A stretch of DNA of 64,000 bases from Enterobacter huaxiensis. GTDB taxonomy: Bacteria > Pseudomonadota > Gammaproteobacteria > Enterobacterales > Enterobacteriaceae. Made by a program: the position numbers and the translations under genes. This document shows positions 51,194 to 64,000 of the stretch, piece by piece; positions within the stretch are counted from its first letter, which is position 1, and the number at the start of each line of letters is the position of its first letter. The notes beneath the pieces are model-generated. The model worked only from the letters and a program-made list of their open reading frames with translations. It had not been told where the DNA came from and did no database searches. The stretch is from the NCBI RefSeq assembly GCF_003594935.2, contig NZ_CP043342.1:1302001-1366000 (forward strand), given 5' to 3'.

Positions 51194-53182
51194 CTAGATC
51201 ACGCTCAGCGCCTTCTCCACCACGTTCTCAACGGTGAAGCCGAAGTACGGGAACAGCTTGTCGGCAGGAGCCGATTCACCGTAACCGCGCATGCCGACAA
51301 TCGCCCCTTTCAGCCCGACATATTTGTACCAGTAGTCGGCAATACCCGCTTCCACCGCCACGCGCGCCGCGACGTTAGAAGGCAGAACCGATTCCCGATA
51401 CGCCTCGTCCTGCGCGTCGAAGATGTCCGTTGAGGGCAGGGAAACCACGCGCACGGCGTGTCCTTCGGCAGTCAGCTTCTCTGCCGCCTTTACGGTGATC
51501 TCAATTTCGGAACCGGTCGCAATCAGGATAACGTCCGGCTTGCCGCCGCTGTCCTTCAGGATATACCCGCCGCGGGCGATATTTTTAACCTGCTCCGGCG
51601 TGCGCTCAATCTGCGCCAGATTCTGACGCGACAGGATCAGCGCAGTTGGGCCGGTATGCCGTTCCACCGCCAGCTTCCAGCCGACCGCCGCTTCTACCTG
51701 ATCGCACGGGCGCCAGGTGCTGAAGTTTGGCGTCAGGCGCAGGCTTGCCAGCTGTTCAACCGCCTGGTGCGTAGGTCCATCTTCGCCCAGCCCGATGGAG
51801 TCGTGGGTGTAGACCATAATCTGCCGCGCCTTCATCAGCGCCGCCATGCGCGCCGCGTTACGGGCGTACTCGACAAACATCAGGAAGGTGGCGGTGTACG
51901 GTACAAAGCCGCCGTGGTGGGCGATACCGTTGGCAATCGCGGTCATACCGAACTCGCGTACGCCGTAGTGGATGTAGTTCCCGGCGATATCCTCTTTAAG
52001 CGATTTCGAGCCGGACCAGATGGTCAGGTTGCTCGGGGCCAGATCCGCCGAGCCGCCCAGCAGCTCGGGCAGGATAGGGCCAATCGCGTTCAGGGTATTT
52101 TGCGACGCCTTGCGGGTAGCGATTTTCGCCGGGTTGGACTGCAGGTTTTCAATCAGCGCCTGGGTTTTATCCTCCCAGTCTTCCGGCAGTCCGCCGCTCA
52201 TGCGGCGGGTAAACTCGGCGGCCAGGTCCGGGTGCGCTTTTTTGTAGGCGGAAAACTTCTCGTTCCATGACTGCTGCGCTTTTTCACCCGTTTCGCGGGC
52301 GTCCCAGGCTTTATAGATCTCTTTCGGGATCTCGAACGGCGGGTGCTTCCAGCCCAGCTTCTGCCGGGTCAGCGCCACTTCCTCTTCGCCCAGCGCCGCG
52401 CCGTGCGCCTCTTCTTTACCCGCTTTGTTCGGCGAGCCGAAGCCGATGGTGGTACGGCAGATAATCAGGGAGGGTTTATCCTTCACGCTCTGCGCTTCCT
52501 GTATCGCTTTTTTCACCGCCTCAGGATCGTGCCCGTCAATTTCATGCACCACGTGCCAGTGGTAGGCCTCGAAGCGTTTCGCCGTGTCGTCGGTAAACCA
52601 GCCTTCGGTTTCGCCGTCGATGGAAATGCCGTTGTGATCGTAGAAGCCGATCAGCTTGCCCAGCCCCAGCGTGCCCGCCAGCGAGCAGACCTCGTGAGAG
52701 ATCCCTTCCATCAGACAGCCGTCACCCATAAATACATAGGTGTAGTGGTCAACAATTTCGTGTTCCGGCTGGTTGAACTGCGCGGCCAGCGTGCGTTCGG
52801 CAATCGCCAGCCCGACGGCATTCGCCAGACCCTGGCCCAGCGGGCCGGTGGTAGTTTCCACGCCCGGCGTATAGCCAAGCTCCGGGTGACCCGGCGTTTT
52901 AGAGTGCAGCTGGCGGAAGTTTTTCAGCTCTTCAAGCGGCAGATCGTAGCCTGAAAGATGCAGCAGGCTGTAGAGCAGCATTGAGGCGTGGCCGTTAGAG
53001 AGAATGAAGCGGTCTCGGTCATACCAGGTGGGATCGGTCGGGTTATGCTTCAGGAAGTCGTTCCACAGCACTTCGGCAATGTCTGCCATGCCCATGGGGG
53101 CGCCAGGGTGGCCGGAATTGGCTTTTTGCACGGCATCCATGCTGAGGGCGCGAATGGCATTGGCGAGCTCTTTACGGGACAT
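51194..53182 (-). CDS. tktB: Transketolase TktB
   Basis: Transketolase moves two-carbon units between sugar phosphates in the non-oxidative pentose phosphate pathway, using thiamine diphosphate. The 662-residue protein shows the cofactor-binding motif [18 protein letters not shown] and the active-site stretch [10 protein letters not shown]. It is the tktB paralogue by position, since it sits directly downstream of talA and upstream of ypfG as in E. coli; TktA is elsewhere. E. coli tktB is raised in stationary phase by RpoS. It follows talA by 19 bases. Confidence 0.97.
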   Translation of the reverse strand: MSRKELANAIRALSMDAVQKANSGHPGAPMGMADIAEVLWNDFLKHNPTDPTWYDRDRFILSNGHASMLLYSLLHLSGYDLPLEELKNFRQLHSKTPGHPELGYTPGVETTTGPLGQGLANAVGLAIAERTLAAQFNQPEHEIVDHYTYVFMGDGCLMEGISHEVCSLAGTLGLGKLIGFYDHNGISIDGETEGWFTDDTAKRFEAYHWHVVHEIDGHDPEAVKKAIQEAQSVKDKPSLIICRTTIGFGSPNKAGKEEAHGAALGEEEVALTRQKLGWKHPPFEIPKEIYKAWDARETGEKAQQSWNEKFSAYKKAHPDLAAEFTRRMSGGLPEDWEDKTQALIENLQSNPAKIATRKASQNTLNAIGPILPELLGGSADLAPSNLTIWSGSKSLKEDIAGNYIHYGVREFGMTAIANGIAHHGGFVPYTATFLMFVEYARNAARMAALMKARQIMVYTHDSIGLGEDGPTHQAVEQLASLRLTPNFSTWRPCDQVEAAVGWKLAVERHTGPTALILSRQNLAQIERTPEQVKNIARGGYILKDSGGKPDVILIATGSEIEITVKAAEKLTAEGHAVRVVSLPSTDIFDAQDEAYRESVLPSNVAARVAVEAGIADYWYKYVGLKGAIVGMRGYGESAPADKLFPYFGFTVENVVEKALSVI

Positions 53183-53201
53183 AGTTCACTCCATGGCAAG
53201 G

Positions 53202-54152
53202 TTAAAGTTTGGCGGCAAGAAGGTCTTCAAGTTTGCGCTGATCGACGGCGAACTGGCGGATGCCGTCCGCGAGCTTGTCGACGGCCATTGCGTCCTGATT
53301 ATGCTCCCAGCGGAACTCCGCTTCCGTCATGGCTTTGGGTTTTGGCAATACGGTTGAGGTGGGCACCAGCTTGCGGACCACCGTTTCGTCGCTGTCCTGC
53401 AGCTTTTTCAGCAGGTCAGGGGAGATGGTCAGGCGGTCGCAGCCCGCGAGCGCCAGGATCTGCTCGGTGCGGCGGAAGCTCGCCCCCATCACGATGGTTT
53501 CGTAGCGATGCTGCTTATAGTAGTCGTAGATATTACGAACCGATTTCACGCCCGGGTCTTCGTCCACCACGTACGGGTCCATCGGCTGCTTCGCCTGATA
53601 CCAGTCGTAGATGCGCCCGACGAAAGGCGATACGAGGAACACGCCCGCTTCGGCGCAGGCGCGCGCCTGGGCAAACGAGAACAGCAGCGTCAGGTTGCAG
53701 TGGATCCCCTCTTTTTCCAGCACCTCGGCGGCGCGTATGCCTTCCCAGGTGGACGCCAGCTTGATCAAAATACGGGATTTGTCGATCCCCTGCTCCTGGT
53801 AAAGTTCGACCAGGCGGCGAGCCTTGTTAATGCTCTTTTCCCGATCGAATGACAGGCGGGCATCGACTTCGGTTGAGACCCGCCCCGGGATGCTTTTCAG
53901 AATTTCCGCACCGATATTTACCGCCAGTTTGTCGCTGGCCTCGGCAACCTGCTGCTCCTGAGTCCTGCCGCGCTGTTTGCCATAGGCAATGGCGTCATCG
54001 ATCAGGTGGCTGAAATGATCTAGCCCGGCCGCTTTCAGCAGCAGCGACGGGTTAGTGGTCGCATCCTCGGGCTGATAGTGCCGAATGGACTCGATATCGC
54101 CGCTGTCGGCGACCACGGTGGTGAATTGTTTGATGCCGTCTAGCTGGTTCAT
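53202..54152 (-). CDS. talA: Transaldolase TalA
   Basis: Transaldolase transfers a dihydroxyacetone unit from sedoheptulose-7-phosphate to glyceraldehyde-3-phosphate. The 316-residue TIM-barrel has the Schiff-base lysine in [16 protein letters not shown] (about residue 132) and the early conserved [12 protein letters not shown]. It is the first gene of talA-tktB, the stationary-phase pair; TalB is encoded elsewhere in E. coli. A 290-bp interval separates it from divergent maeB; I see no operator there that I would name. Confidence 0.98.
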   Translation of the reverse strand: MNQLDGIKQFTTVVADSGDIESIRHYQPEDATTNPSLLLKAAGLDHFSHLIDDAIAYGKQRGRTQEQQVAEASDKLAVNIGAEILKSIPGRVSTEVDARLSFDREKSINKARRLVELYQEQGIDKSRILIKLASTWEGIRAAEVLEKEGIHCNLTLLFSFAQARACAEAGVFLVSPFVGRIYDWYQAKQPMDPYVVDEDPGVKSVRNIYDYYKQHRYETIVMGASFRRTEQILALAGCDRLTISPDLLKKLQDSDETVVRKLVPTSTVLPKPKAMTEAEFRWEHNQDAMAVDKLADGIRQFAVDQRKLEDLLAAKL

Positions 54153-54442
54153 AAATAATTACTCCTTGGAAATAAAAGAGTTAGTCGAGTGCGTTAGTTC
54201 ACACTTCTGCGAAAATCATGATGGACTTAACAAAAAAGCATAGCAGACGGGGGAGGCATTGCTTTCTGAGACGGGTAACATGGTTGTTATAAATTGATAA
54301 CAATTTTTGCTCTGCAATGGTGAGAGTTTGGCAACCTTCAAAGTTTAGACGGCCGCCTGCGGCGATACTATGCGGCACTCCGGGGTGTGCATAGGAACGT
54401 CAACATCACCCTTTTTGACCGAAACGTGAAAGGAATAACAAG

Positions 54443-56722
54443 ATGGATGATCAGTTAAAACAAAGTGCCCTCGATTTTCACGAGTTCCCTGTCCCAGGCA
54501 AAATTCAGGTCTCCCCAACCAAACCCCTGGCGACCCAGCGCGATCTGGCGCTGGCCTACTCGCCGGGCGTGGCAGCTCCGTGTCTTGAGATCGAAAAAGA
54601 CCCGCTCGCCGCCTATAAATACACCGCGCGCGGCAACCTCGTGGCGGTTATCTCTAACGGCACGGCGGTGCTGGGGCTGGGCAATATTGGCGCGCTGGCC
54701 GGTAAGCCGGTGATGGAAGGGAAGGGGGTTCTGTTCAAGAAATTCGCCGGTATCGACGTGTTTGATATTGAAGTGGACGAGCTGGATCCTGACAAATTCA
54801 TCAACGTGGTGGCCGCGCTGGAGCCGACCTTCGGCGGTATTAACCTGGAAGACATTAAAGCGCCGGAATGTTTCTACATCGAGCAGAAGCTGCGCGAGCG
54901 TATGAACATTCCCGTGTTCCATGATGACCAGCACGGCACGGCGATCATCAGCACCGCCGCCATTCTTAACGGCCTGCGCGTGGTGGAGAAGAACCTCTCC
55001 GACGTGCGCATGGTGGTGTCCGGCGCGGGGGCAGCGGCGATTGCCTGTATGAACCTGCTGGTGGCGCTGGGCATGCAGAAGCACAACATTGTGGTCTGCG
55101 ACTCCAAAGGGGTTATCTATAAAGACCGCGAGCCGAACATGGCGGAAACCAAGGCGGCGTATGCGGTAGATGACGACGGTAAACGCACGCTGGACGACGT
55201 GATCGACGGCGCGGATATCTTCCTCGGCTGTTCAGGCCCGAAAGTGCTGACCCAGGAGATGGTGCAGAAGATGGCGCGCGCGCCACTGATTCTGGCGCTG
55301 GCCAACCCGGAGCCGGAAATTCTGCCGCCGCTGGCGAAAGCGGTGCGTGAAGACGCCATTATCTGTACCGGACGTTCGGACTACCCGAACCAGGTTAACA
55401 ACGTGCTCTGCTTCCCGTTCATCTTCCGCGGCGCGCTGGACGTCGGCGCAACGGCAATCAACGAAGAGATGAAGCTCGCTGCCGTTCACGCGATTGCCGA
55501 GCTGGCCCACGCCGAGCAGAGCGAAGTGGTGGCGTCCGCGTACGGCGATCAGGATCTGAGCTTCGGACCGGACTACATCATTCCGAAACCGTTCGACCCG
55601 CGCCTGATCGTCAAAATTGCGCCAGCCGTGGCCAAAGCGGCGATGGACTCCGGCGTGGCGACGCGTCCGATTCAGGACTTCGATGCCTACGTGGATAAGC
55701 TCACCGAGTTTGTCTACAAAACTAATCTGTTCATGAAGCCGATCTTCTCTCAGGCGCGCGCCGACGCAAAACGCGTGGTGCTGGCAGAAGGGGAAGAGGT
55801 GCGCGTGCTGCACGCCACGCAGGAGCTGATCACCTTAGGCCTGGCGAAGCCGATCCTGATTGGCCGTCCGAGCGTCATCGAGATGCGCATTCAGAAGCTG
55901 GGGCTGCAGATCAAGCCGGGCGTCGACTTTGAGATCGTCAACAACGAATCCGATCCGCGCTTCAAAGAGTACTGGAACGAGTACTACGCGATCATGAAGC
56001 GTCGCGGGATCACCCAGGAGCAGGCGCAGAAAGCGGTCATCAGCAATACCACGGTGATCGGCGCGATCATGGTTCATCGCGGCGAGGCGGATGCGCTGAT
56101 CTGCGGCACTATCGGCGATTACCACGAGCACTTCAGCGTGGTGCAGGAGATCTTCGGCTATCGCGACGGCGTCCATACCGCCGGGGCGATGAACGCACTG
56201 CTGCTGCCGAGCGGCAACACCTTTATTGCCGATACCTACGTCAACGACGATCCTACGCCGGATGAGCTGGCGGAGATCACCGTCATGGCGGCGGAAACCG
56301 TGCGTCGCTTCGGCATCGAGCCGAAGGTGGCGCTGCTGTCGCACTCTAACTTTGGTTCATCGAAATCCGCGGCGGCCTGCAAAATGCGCCAGACGCTGGA
56401 GCTGGTGCGCGAGCGCGCGCCGGAGCTAATGATTGACGGTGAGATGCACGGCGACGCCGCGCTGGTGGAGAGCATTCGTAACGAACGCATGCCGGACAGC
56501 CCGCTGAAAGGCTCGGCGAACGTGCTGATTATGCCAAACGTGGAGGCGGCGCGTATCAGCTATAACCTGCTGCGCGTCTCCAGCTCTGAAGGGGTAACCG
56601 TTGGGCCGGTGCTGATGGGGGTATCAAAACCGGTGCATGTGCTAACGCCGATTGCCTCGGTGCGCCGTATCGTGAACATGGTGGCGCTGGCGGTGGTTGA
56701 GGCGCAGACGCAGCCTCTGTAA
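54443..56722 (+). CDS. maeB: NADP-dependent malic enzyme MaeB
   Basis: MaeB decarboxylates malate to pyruvate with NADP+. The 759-residue protein has an N-terminal malic enzyme domain ([53 protein letters not shown] as the dinucleotide fold) to about residue 425, and a C-terminal phosphotransacetylase-like domain that does not catalyse acetyl transfer but mediates acetyl-CoA inhibition in E. coli. The ATG at 54443 has AAAGGAAT upstream. In E. coli the eut operon lies beyond this gene; here hemF follows directly on the other strand. Confidence 0.98.
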   Translation: MDDQLKQSALDFHEFPVPGKIQVSPTKPLATQRDLALAYSPGVAAPCLEIEKDPLAAYKYTARGNLVAVISNGTAVLGLGNIGALAGKPVMEGKGVLFKKFAGIDVFDIEVDELDPDKFINVVAALEPTFGGINLEDIKAPECFYIEQKLRERMNIPVFHDDQHGTAIISTAAILNGLRVVEKNLSDVRMVVSGAGAAAIACMNLLVALGMQKHNIVVCDSKGVIYKDREPNMAETKAAYAVDDDGKRTLDDVIDGADIFLGCSGPKVLTQEMVQKMARAPLILALANPEPEILPPLAKAVREDAIICTGRSDYPNQVNNVLCFPFIFRGALDVGATAINEEMKLAAVHAIAELAHAEQSEVVASAYGDQDLSFGPDYIIPKPFDPRLIVKIAPAVAKAAMDSGVATRPIQDFDAYVDKLTEFVYKTNLFMKPIFSQARADAKRVVLAEGEEVRVLHATQELITLGLAKPILIGRPSVIEMRIQKLGLQIKPGVDFEIVNNESDPRFKEYWNEYYAIMKRRGITQEQAQKAVISNTTVIGAIMVHRGEADALICGTIGDYHEHFSVVQEIFGYRDGVHTAGAMNALLLPSGNTFIADTYVNDDPTPDELAEITVMAAETVRRFGIEPKVALLSHSNFGSSKSAAACKMRQTLELVRERAPELMIDGEMHGDAALVESIRNERMPDSPLKGSANVLIMPNVEAARISYNLLRVSSSEGVTVGPVLMGVSKPVHVLTPIASVRRIVNMVALAVVEAQTQPL

Positions 56723-56724
56723 TT

Positions 56725-56817
56725 AACCCTACCCCTCACCCTAACCCTCTCCCCTGAGGGGAGAGGGGATTTGTACTCCCTCTCCCTTTGGGAGAGGGCC
56801 GGGGTGAGGGGTAAGGG

Positions 56818-56820
<3 letters not shown>
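56725..56820. repeat. Composite CCCTCTCCC/GGGAGAGGG palindrome (copy C, double)
   Basis: Two hairpins lie in series: CCCTCTCCCC-TGA-GGGGAGAGGGG (arms 56745-56767) and CCCTCTCCC-TTT-GGGAGAGGG (56778-56798). Outside them AACCCTACCCCTCACCC and GGGTGAGGGGTAAGGGTT also face each other, so the whole 96 bp is one nested inverted repeat. It exactly fills the gap between the convergent stops of maeB and hemF. Confidence 0.9.
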
Positions 56821-58592
<1,772 letters not shown>

Positions 58593-58804
58593 GCGGCCTG
58601 AATAGTAAAAATTGCGATCCTGGTGTTATATCGTATCGTGAATACCGTTACGACAGTCCTTATTGATAATTGTTTTACTTTTCATTTCAATACGTGACAA
58701 AGTGACATTATGCCAAATTTTGGTGAGATTTTCTCCGCATATTGGCTAACGGCGGTGTTCGGGCCATAATCACTGTTTTTAAACCTGAAAAGGCGGTTAA
58801 TACC

Positions 58805-59230
58805 ATGGAGATACGCGTTTTTCGCCAGGAAGATTTCGAAGAGGTGATCACCCTTTGGGAGCGCTGCGATCTGCTGCGTCCGTGGAACGATCCGGAGATG
58901 GACATCGAGCGTAAGCTGAATCACGACGTGAGTCTGTTTCTGGTCGCGGAAGTGAACGGTGAGGTGGTCGGTACGGTGATGGGCGGCTATGACGGCCACC
59001 GCGGCTCGGCCTACTACCTGGGCGTTCACCCCGAATACCGTGCCCGTGGCATTGCCAACGCGCTGCTTAATCGTCTGGAAAAGAAACTCATTGCCCGCGG
59101 CTGCCCGAAAATTCAGATCATGGTGCGGGAAGATAACGACGTGGTGCTGGGCATGTATGAACGCCTGGGCTACGAGCATTCTGACGTGCTGACGCTGGGT
59201 AAGCGTTTGATCGAAGATGAAGAGTATTGA
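58805..59230 (+). CDS. ypeA: GNAT family acetyltransferase YpeA
   Basis: The 141-residue protein is a GNAT N-acetyltransferase matching E. coli YpeA. It begins [31 protein letters not shown] and contains the acetyl-CoA site [21 protein letters not shown]. The substrate is not established. The ATG at 58805 was chosen from the family start; an in-frame start further up would be in the amiA upstream region. It overlaps yfeZ by 14 bases, so the genes are co-translated. Confidence 0.96.
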   Translation: MEIRVFRQEDFEEVITLWERCDLLRPWNDPEMDIERKLNHDVSLFLVAEVNGEVVGTVMGGYDGHRGSAYYLGVHPEYRARGIANALLNRLEKKLIARGCPKIQIMVREDNDVVLGMYERLGYEHSDVLTLGKRLIEDEEY

Positions 59231-59666
59231 GTTTTACCCTGGCGACTACGATGGCAACGGCCGTCTGCGCCTGCCTTTTATGTTCTGGTGCGTTCTGCTG
59301 TTGCAGGCGCGAACCTGGGTGCTCTTCGTGATGGCCGGGGCGTCGCGCGGGCAGGGCGACACGCTGCTGAGCCTTTTCTACCCTGACCACGACGCGTTCT
59401 GGCTGGGGCTACTGCCCGGCGTGCCGGCGGTTCTGGCATTTCTCTGCAGCGGTAGACGCCACCTCATTCCACGCCTGTGGGCCGCGCTTCGCTGGCTGCT
59501 AATCGTCGCTCAACTTGCGCTGCTGTGCTGGCAGCCGGTGCTCTGGCTGTACGGTGAGCCCCTCTCAGGTATAGGCATTGCGCTGGTGGTTGCGGATATT
59601 GTGGCGCTGCTGTGGCTGCTCACCAACCCGCGTCTGCGCGCCTGTTTTGCGCAAGAGAAAGATTAA
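59217..59666 (+). CDS. yfeZ: YfeZ family inner-membrane protein
   Basis: The 149-residue protein has four hydrophobic segments ([74 protein letters not shown]) and a DUF2919-like character, corresponding to E. coli YfeZ. No function is known. It starts inside the end of ypeA and is followed by yfeY after 62 bp, which contains a sigma-E-like promoter. Confidence 0.92.
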   Translation: MKSIEFYPGDYDGNGRLRLPFMFWCVLLLQARTWVLFVMAGASRGQGDTLLSLFYPDHDAFWLGLLPGVPAVLAFLCSGRRHLIPRLWAALRWLLIVAQLALLCWQPVLWLYGEPLSGIGIALVVADIVALLWLLTNPRLRACFAQEKD

Positions 59667-59668
59667 GC

Positions 59669-59696
59669 GGCACTTTTTGCCGATGCTGTACTCCAA
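59669..59696 (+). promoter_or_regulatory. Sigma-E-like promoter of yfeY
   Basis: GGCACTT (59669-59675) resembles the sigma-E -35 GGAACTT with one change, and TCCAA (59692-59696) follows after 16 bases, resembling the -10 TCNAA. yfeY is an RpoE-regulated lipoprotein in E. coli, which supports the call. Confidence 0.6.
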
Positions 59697-59728
59697 CAAG
59701 CGTTGAATTAACAAGAAAGGACGTTTCA

Positions 59729-60304
59729 ATGAAATCGCTGCGTTTACTTTTATGCGCTCTTCCGCTGGCGTTAACCGGCTGTTCGACGCTCTCCTCCATT
59801 AACTGGTCTGCAGCGTATCCGTGGAACTGGTTCGGTTCTTCCACCGAAGTGACCGAGCAGGGCGTAGGAAAAATTACCGCGTCAACCGCGCTCGATCAGG
59901 ACGCCATTCAGGATGCCCTGAGCAGCGACTACCGCCTGCGTAGCGGCATGAAAACGGAAAATGGCAACATCGTGCGTTACTTCGAAGCGCTTAAGGGCGA
60001 CAGGCTGGCGCTGGTGATTAACGGTGATAAAGGTACGGTAAACCGCATTGCGGTGATGGATGAAGACATTCCGACGTCGGGCGGGGTGAAAGTGGGAACG
60101 CCGTTTGGCGATCTTTATAAACAGGCTTTCGGCAACTGCACCAGCGCGCCGTCTGACGACAAGGTGGCAGTGGAATGTAAGGCTGAGGGCAGCCAGCACA
60201 TCACCTATCTGTTCACCGGAGAGTGGAGCGGCCCGGAAGGGTTAATGCCTTCCGACGACACGCTGAAAAGCTGGAAAGTGAGCCAAATTATCTGGAAGCA
60301 GTAA
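59729..60304 (+). CDS. yfeY: RpoE-regulated lipoprotein YfeY
   Basis: The 191-residue protein starts at the ATG at 59729 (MKSLRLLLCALPLALTGCST), with a lipobox LTGC and lipidated Cys18. Residues 20-50 (NWSAAYPWNWFGSSTEVTEQGVG) and the end (EGLMPSDDTLKSWKVSQIIW) closely follow E. coli YfeY. Its role is unknown beyond envelope-stress control. In-frame starts upstream overlap yfeZ and lack the signal sequence. SD AAAGGA is nine bases before the start. Confidence 0.95.
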   Translation: MKSLRLLLCALPLALTGCSTLSSINWSAAYPWNWFGSSTEVTEQGVGKITASTALDQDAIQDALSSDYRLRSGMKTENGNIVRYFEALKGDRLALVINGDKGTVNRIAVMDEDIPTSGGVKVGTPFGDLYKQAFGNCTSAPSDDKVAVECKAEGSQHITYLFTGEWSGPEGLMPSDDTLKSWKVSQIIWKQ

Positions 60305-60348
60305 TTTGCGCCTGAACAAACCGCCTCGCTGAAATCCGGGTATAATAG

Positions 60349-61296
<948 letters not shown>

Positions 61297-61297
61297 C

Positions 61298-61337
61298 ACC
61301 CCTCACCCTCACCCTCTCCCCAAAGGGGAGAGGGGAT
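61298..61337. repeat. CCCTCTCCC/GGGAGAGGG palindromic repeat (copy D)
   Basis: CCCTCTCCCC (61312-61321) and GGGGAGAGGGG (61325-61335) enclose AAA, preceded by CCCTCACCCTCA. It begins two bases after the yfeX stop and probably forms an mRNA 3' hairpin. Confidence 0.85.
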
Positions 61338-61369
61338 TAATGCCTTATTCCCTTTTCTGCTTGTAAATC

Positions 61370-61445
61370 ACCAAACGGTATATAAAACCGTTACTCCTTT
61401 GGTACTCGTTATAAATATTATGACCATAAGATAGTCATCACATTT
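61370..61445 (+). promoter_or_regulatory. cysP upstream region, probable CysB-controlled promoter
   Basis: This AT-rich stretch precedes cysP and includes TTATAAATATTATGACCATAAG and ATAGTCATCAC in parts. E. coli cysP is activated by CysB with N-acetylserine from this position. CysB sites are poorly defined, so the exact boundaries are inferred. Confidence 0.45.
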
Positions 61446-61458
61446 ATAAGGGTGCGCA

Positions 61459-62472
61459 ATGGCCGTTACTGTACTGAAAAAAGGATCTCTGGCGCTGGCG
61501 GGTTTACTGCTGGTGGCGCAGGCGCAGGCAACCGAGCTGCTCAACAGTTCCTATGATGTATCCCGCGAGCTGTTTGCCGCCCTTAATCCGCAGTTTGAAC
61601 AGCAGTGGGCGAAAGACAATAACGGCGACAAGCTCACCATCAAACAGTCTCACGCGGGTTCATCCAAGCAGGCGCTGGCGATCCTGCAGGGGCTGAAGGC
61701 GGATGTGGTGACCTATAACCAGGTAACCGACGTGCAGATCCTGCATGACAAAGGCAAGCTTATACCGGCGGACTGGCAGAGCCGACTGCCGAACAACAGC
61801 TCGCCGTTCTACTCCACCATGGGCTTCCTGGTGCGTAAGGGCAACCCGAAGAATATCCACGACTGGAACGACCTGGTGCGTTCTGACGTGAAGCTGATTT
61901 TCCCGAATCCAAAAACCTCCGGCAACGCGCGCTACACCTATCTGGCGGCGTGGGGCGCGGCGGATAAAGCTGACGGTAACGATAAAGCGAAGACCGAGCA
62001 GTTCATGACCCAGTTCCTGAAAAACGTCGAAGTGTTTGATACCGGCGGCCGTGGGGCGACGACAACCTTTGCCGAGCGCGGCCTGGGCGACGTGCTGATC
62101 AGCTTTGAATCCGAAGTGAACAATATTCGTAAACAGTATGAAGCGCAGGGCTTTGAGGTGGTAATCCCGAAAACCAACATCCTGGCCGAGTTCCCGGTCG
62201 CATGGGTGGATAAAAACGTCGAAGCCAACGGCACGGAGAAGGCGGCAAAAGCCTACCTGAACTATCTCTATAGCCCGCAGGCGCAGACCGTGATCACCGA
62301 TTACTACTACCGCGTCAACAACCCGGCCGTGATGGACAAGCTGAAGGACAAATTCCCGCAGACCGACCTGTTCCGCGTGGAAGATCATTTTGGCGCTTGG
62401 CCTGAGGTGATGAAAACGCATTTTGCCAGCGGCGGTGAGCTGGACAAACTGCTGGCGGCGGGGCGTAAGTAA
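61459..62472 (+). CDS. cysP: Thiosulfate-binding protein CysP
   Basis: CysP is the periplasmic binding protein that delivers thiosulfate (and sulfate) to the CysUWA ABC importer. The 337-residue protein has a signal peptide, [24 protein letters not shown]. The mature part begins [19 protein letters not shown] and contains [18 protein letters not shown], the anion-binding helix start. The stop codon overlaps the cysU start by one base. The length is one residue from E. coli CysP. Confidence 0.98.
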   Translation: MAVTVLKKGSLALAGLLLVAQAQATELLNSSYDVSRELFAALNPQFEQQWAKDNNGDKLTIKQSHAGSSKQALAILQGLKADVVTYNQVTDVQILHDKGKLIPADWQSRLPNNSSPFYSTMGFLVRKGNPKNIHDWNDLVRSDVKLIFPNPKTSGNARYTYLAAWGAADKADGNDKAKTEQFMTQFLKNVEVFDTGGRGATTTFAERGLGDVLISFESEVNNIRKQYEAQGFEVVIPKTNILAEFPVAWVDKNVEANGTEKAAKAYLNYLYSPQAQTVITDYYYRVNNPAVMDKLKDKFPQTDLFRVEDHFGAWPEVMKTHFASGGELDKLLAAGRK

Positions 62473-63305
62473 TGTTTGCAGTGTCCTCCAGACGCGTGCT
62501 GCCGGGCTTTACCTTAAGCCTCGGGACCAGCCTGCTGTTCGTCTGTCTGATTTTGCTGTTACCGCTCAGCGCGCTGGTGGTCCAGATCTCTGAAATGAGC
62601 TGGGCGCAGTACTGGGACGTGGTAACCAACCCACAGGTGGTGGCGGCCTATAAGGTCACGCTGCTGTCGGCGTTTGTGGCCTCGATCTTCAACGGCGTGT
62701 TCGGCCTGCTGATGGCGTGGATTTTAACCCGCTATCGCTTTCCGGGCCGCACGCTGCTCGACGCGTTAATGGATCTGCCGTTTGCGCTGCCGACGGCGGT
62801 GGCCGGCTTAACCCTGGCGTCGCTCTTCTCCGTGAACGGTTTTTACGGCGAGTGGCTGGCGAAGTTTGATATCAAAGTGACCTACACCTGGCTCGGTATC
62901 GCGGTGGCGATGGCCTTTACCAGCATCCCCTTTGTGGTGCGTACCGTTCAGCCGGTGCTGGAAGAGCTAGGTCCGGAATATGAAGAAGCGGCGGAAACGC
63001 TGGGCGCTACGCGCTGGCAGAGCTTCCGTAAGGTTGTCCTGCCGGAGCTCTCTCCGGCACTGCTCGCGGGCGTGGCGCTCTCTTTCACCCGCAGCCTCGG
63101 CGAGTTTGGCGCGGTGATCTTTATCGCCGGGAACATCGCGTGGAAAACAGAAGTGACCTCGCTGATGATTTTCGTCCGTTTGCAGGAGTTTGATTATCCG
63201 GCGGCGAGCGCGATTGCCTCGGTGATCCTTGCCGCGTCGCTGCTGCTGCTGTTCTCAATCAACACTCTGCAAAGTCGATTTGGTCGACGCGTGGTAGGTC
63301 ATTAA
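62472..63305 (+). CDS. cysU: Sulfate/thiosulfate ABC permease CysU
   Basis: CysU (CysT) is one of the two membrane subunits of the sulfate/thiosulfate importer. The 277-residue protein has six membrane segments and the ABC-permease coupling loop EEAAETLGATRWQSFRKVVLPELSP, which contacts the ATPase CysA. It begins [18 protein letters not shown]. Its start and stop overlap cysP and cysW by one base each, a tightly coupled operon. Confidence 0.98.
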   Translation: MFAVSSRRVLPGFTLSLGTSLLFVCLILLLPLSALVVQISEMSWAQYWDVVTNPQVVAAYKVTLLSAFVASIFNGVFGLLMAWILTRYRFPGRTLLDALMDLPFALPTAVAGLTLASLFSVNGFYGEWLAKFDIKVTYTWLGIAVAMAFTSIPFVVRTVQPVLEELGPEYEEAAETLGATRWQSFRKVVLPELSPALLAGVALSFTRSLGEFGAVIFIAGNIAWKTEVTSLMIFVRLQEFDYPAASAIASVILAASLLLLFSINTLQSRFGRRVVGH

Positions 63306-64000
63306 TGGCGGAAGTGACTCAATTGAAGCGCTATGACGCACCCCGTATCAACTGGGGAAAATGGTTTCTGATTGGCACGGGGGTGCTGGTATCGGCGTTC
63401 ATTCTCGTGGTGCCGATGGTGTACATCTTTGTTCAGGCCTTCAGCAAAGGGATCATGCCCGCGCTGCAAAACCTGGCCGACCCGGACATGCTGCACGCCA
63501 TCTGGCTGACGGTGATGATTGCACTGATTACCGTACCGGTGAATCTGGTCTTTGGCGTGCTGCTGGCCTGGCTGGTGACGCGCTTTGACTTCCCGGGCCG
63601 CCAGCTGCTGTTGACCCTGCTGGATATTCCGTTTGCGGTATCGCCGGTGGTGGCCGGTCTGGTTTACCTGCTCTTTTACGGTTCGAATGGCCCGCTTGGC
63701 GGCTGGCTGGACGAGCACAATCTGCAAATTATGTTCGCCTGGCCGGGCATGGTTCTGGTGACCGTCTTCGTAACCTGTCCGTTTGTGGTGCGCGAGCTGG
63801 TGCCGGTCATGCTAAGCCAGGGCAGCCATGAAGATGAAGCGGCCGTACTGCTGGGCGCTTCCGGCTGGCAGATGTTCCGCCGCGTCACGCTGCCGAACAT
63901 TCGCTGGGCGCTGCTCTACGGCGTGGTGCTGACCAACGCCCGCGCGATTGGTGAGTTTGGCGCCGTGTCGGTGGTATCCGGCTCCATTCGCGGCGAAACC
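63305..64000 (+). CDS. cysW: Sulfate/thiosulfate ABC permease CysW (partial, cut by right edge)
   Basis: CysW is the second membrane subunit of the importer. The visible 232 codons begin MAEVTQLKRYDAPRINWGKWFLIG and run through five or six membrane segments to VSGSIRGET at the window end; the E. coli protein has about 291 residues. The coupling loop is EDEAAVLLGASGWQMFRRVTLPN. It overlaps the cysU stop. cysA and cysM are expected next, outside the window. Confidence 0.98.
   Translation, partial: MAEVTQLKRYDAPRINWGKWFLIGTGVLVSAFILVVPMVYIFVQAFSKGIMPALQNLADPDMLHAIWLTVMIALITVPVNLVFGVLLAWLVTRFDFPGRQLLLTLLDIPFAVSPVVAGLVYLLFYGSNGPLGGWLDEHNLQIMFAWPGMVLVTVFVTCPFVVRELVPVMLSQGSHEDEAAVLLGASGWQMFRRVTLPNIRWALLYGVVLTNARAIGEFGAVSVVSGSIRGET

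Overview
This window looks like chromosome of an Enterobacteriaceae species close to Enterobacter (Enterobacter cloacae complex, Lelliottia or Leclercia are the natural candidates). Most proteins are close to their Escherichia coli counterparts as I remember them, and gene order follows the E. coli xseA-guaBA to cysPUW segment. Differences at several junctions (extra genes beside xseA, after guaA, between purM and upp, and between hda and the yfgD-like gene; no eut operon between maeB and hemF; no murQP/yfeW between yfeX and cysP) argue against Escherichia or Salmonella. I see no rRNA, tRNA, CRISPR array, intact insertion sequence or prophage.

Layout. 1-1289: protealysin-type M4 protease followed by its emfourin-type inhibitor, running off the left edge. 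1348-5992: xseA divergent from guaB-guaA (GMP synthesis), with a PurR box in the shared promoter region. 6048-11315: accessory block holding an MFS/HxlR pair, then MFS, DUF6130-like and alpha/beta hydrolase genes divergent from a LysR regulator. 11312-17699: yfgG, yfgF (c-di-GMP phosphodiesterase with an FNR-like site) and ppx-ppk (polyphosphate). 17929-19604: purMN with a PurR box. 19871-21301: a 6-phospho-beta-glucosidase with two AscG-like operators. 21518-24316: upp, uraA and hda (CUG start). 24401-29070: accessory block with an orphan PTS EIIC, a glycosylasparaginase-like amidase and an M17 aminopeptidase, divergent from a transposase-derived DNA-binding protein. 29067-41670: conserved core (yfgD-like arsC family, bepA, perM, bcp, gcvR, dapA, bamC, purC, ypfJ, tmcA, ypfH, ypfN, dapE, yffB). 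42058-54152: ypfM microgene, acrD, narQ, aegA, nudK, ypfG, tktB, talA. 54443-64000: maeB, hemF, amiA, ypeA, yfeZ, yfeY, yfeX and cysP-cysU-cysW, the last cut by the right edge.

Themes. Purine and pyrimidine metabolism recurs (guaBA, purMN, purC, upp, uraA) with three PurR boxes and a UTP-sensing T tract at upp. Envelope upkeep (bepA, bamC, amiA, yfeY), lysine/peptidoglycan precursors (dapA, dapE), non-oxidative pentose phosphate flow (tktB, talA) and sulfur uptake (cysPUW) make up most of the rest.

The best candidate for something undescribed is 24401-29070. It pairs a sugar transporter component with enzymes that would release amino acid from a glycosylated asparagine or peptide, and places them opposite what looks like a domesticated DDE transposase acting as a regulator. 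Two intergenic repeat families also stand out: REP/BIME-like pairs (four sites) and CCCTCTCCC/GGGAGAGGG palindromes (four sites). All identifications come from reading the sequence and from memory of families; no database was searched.
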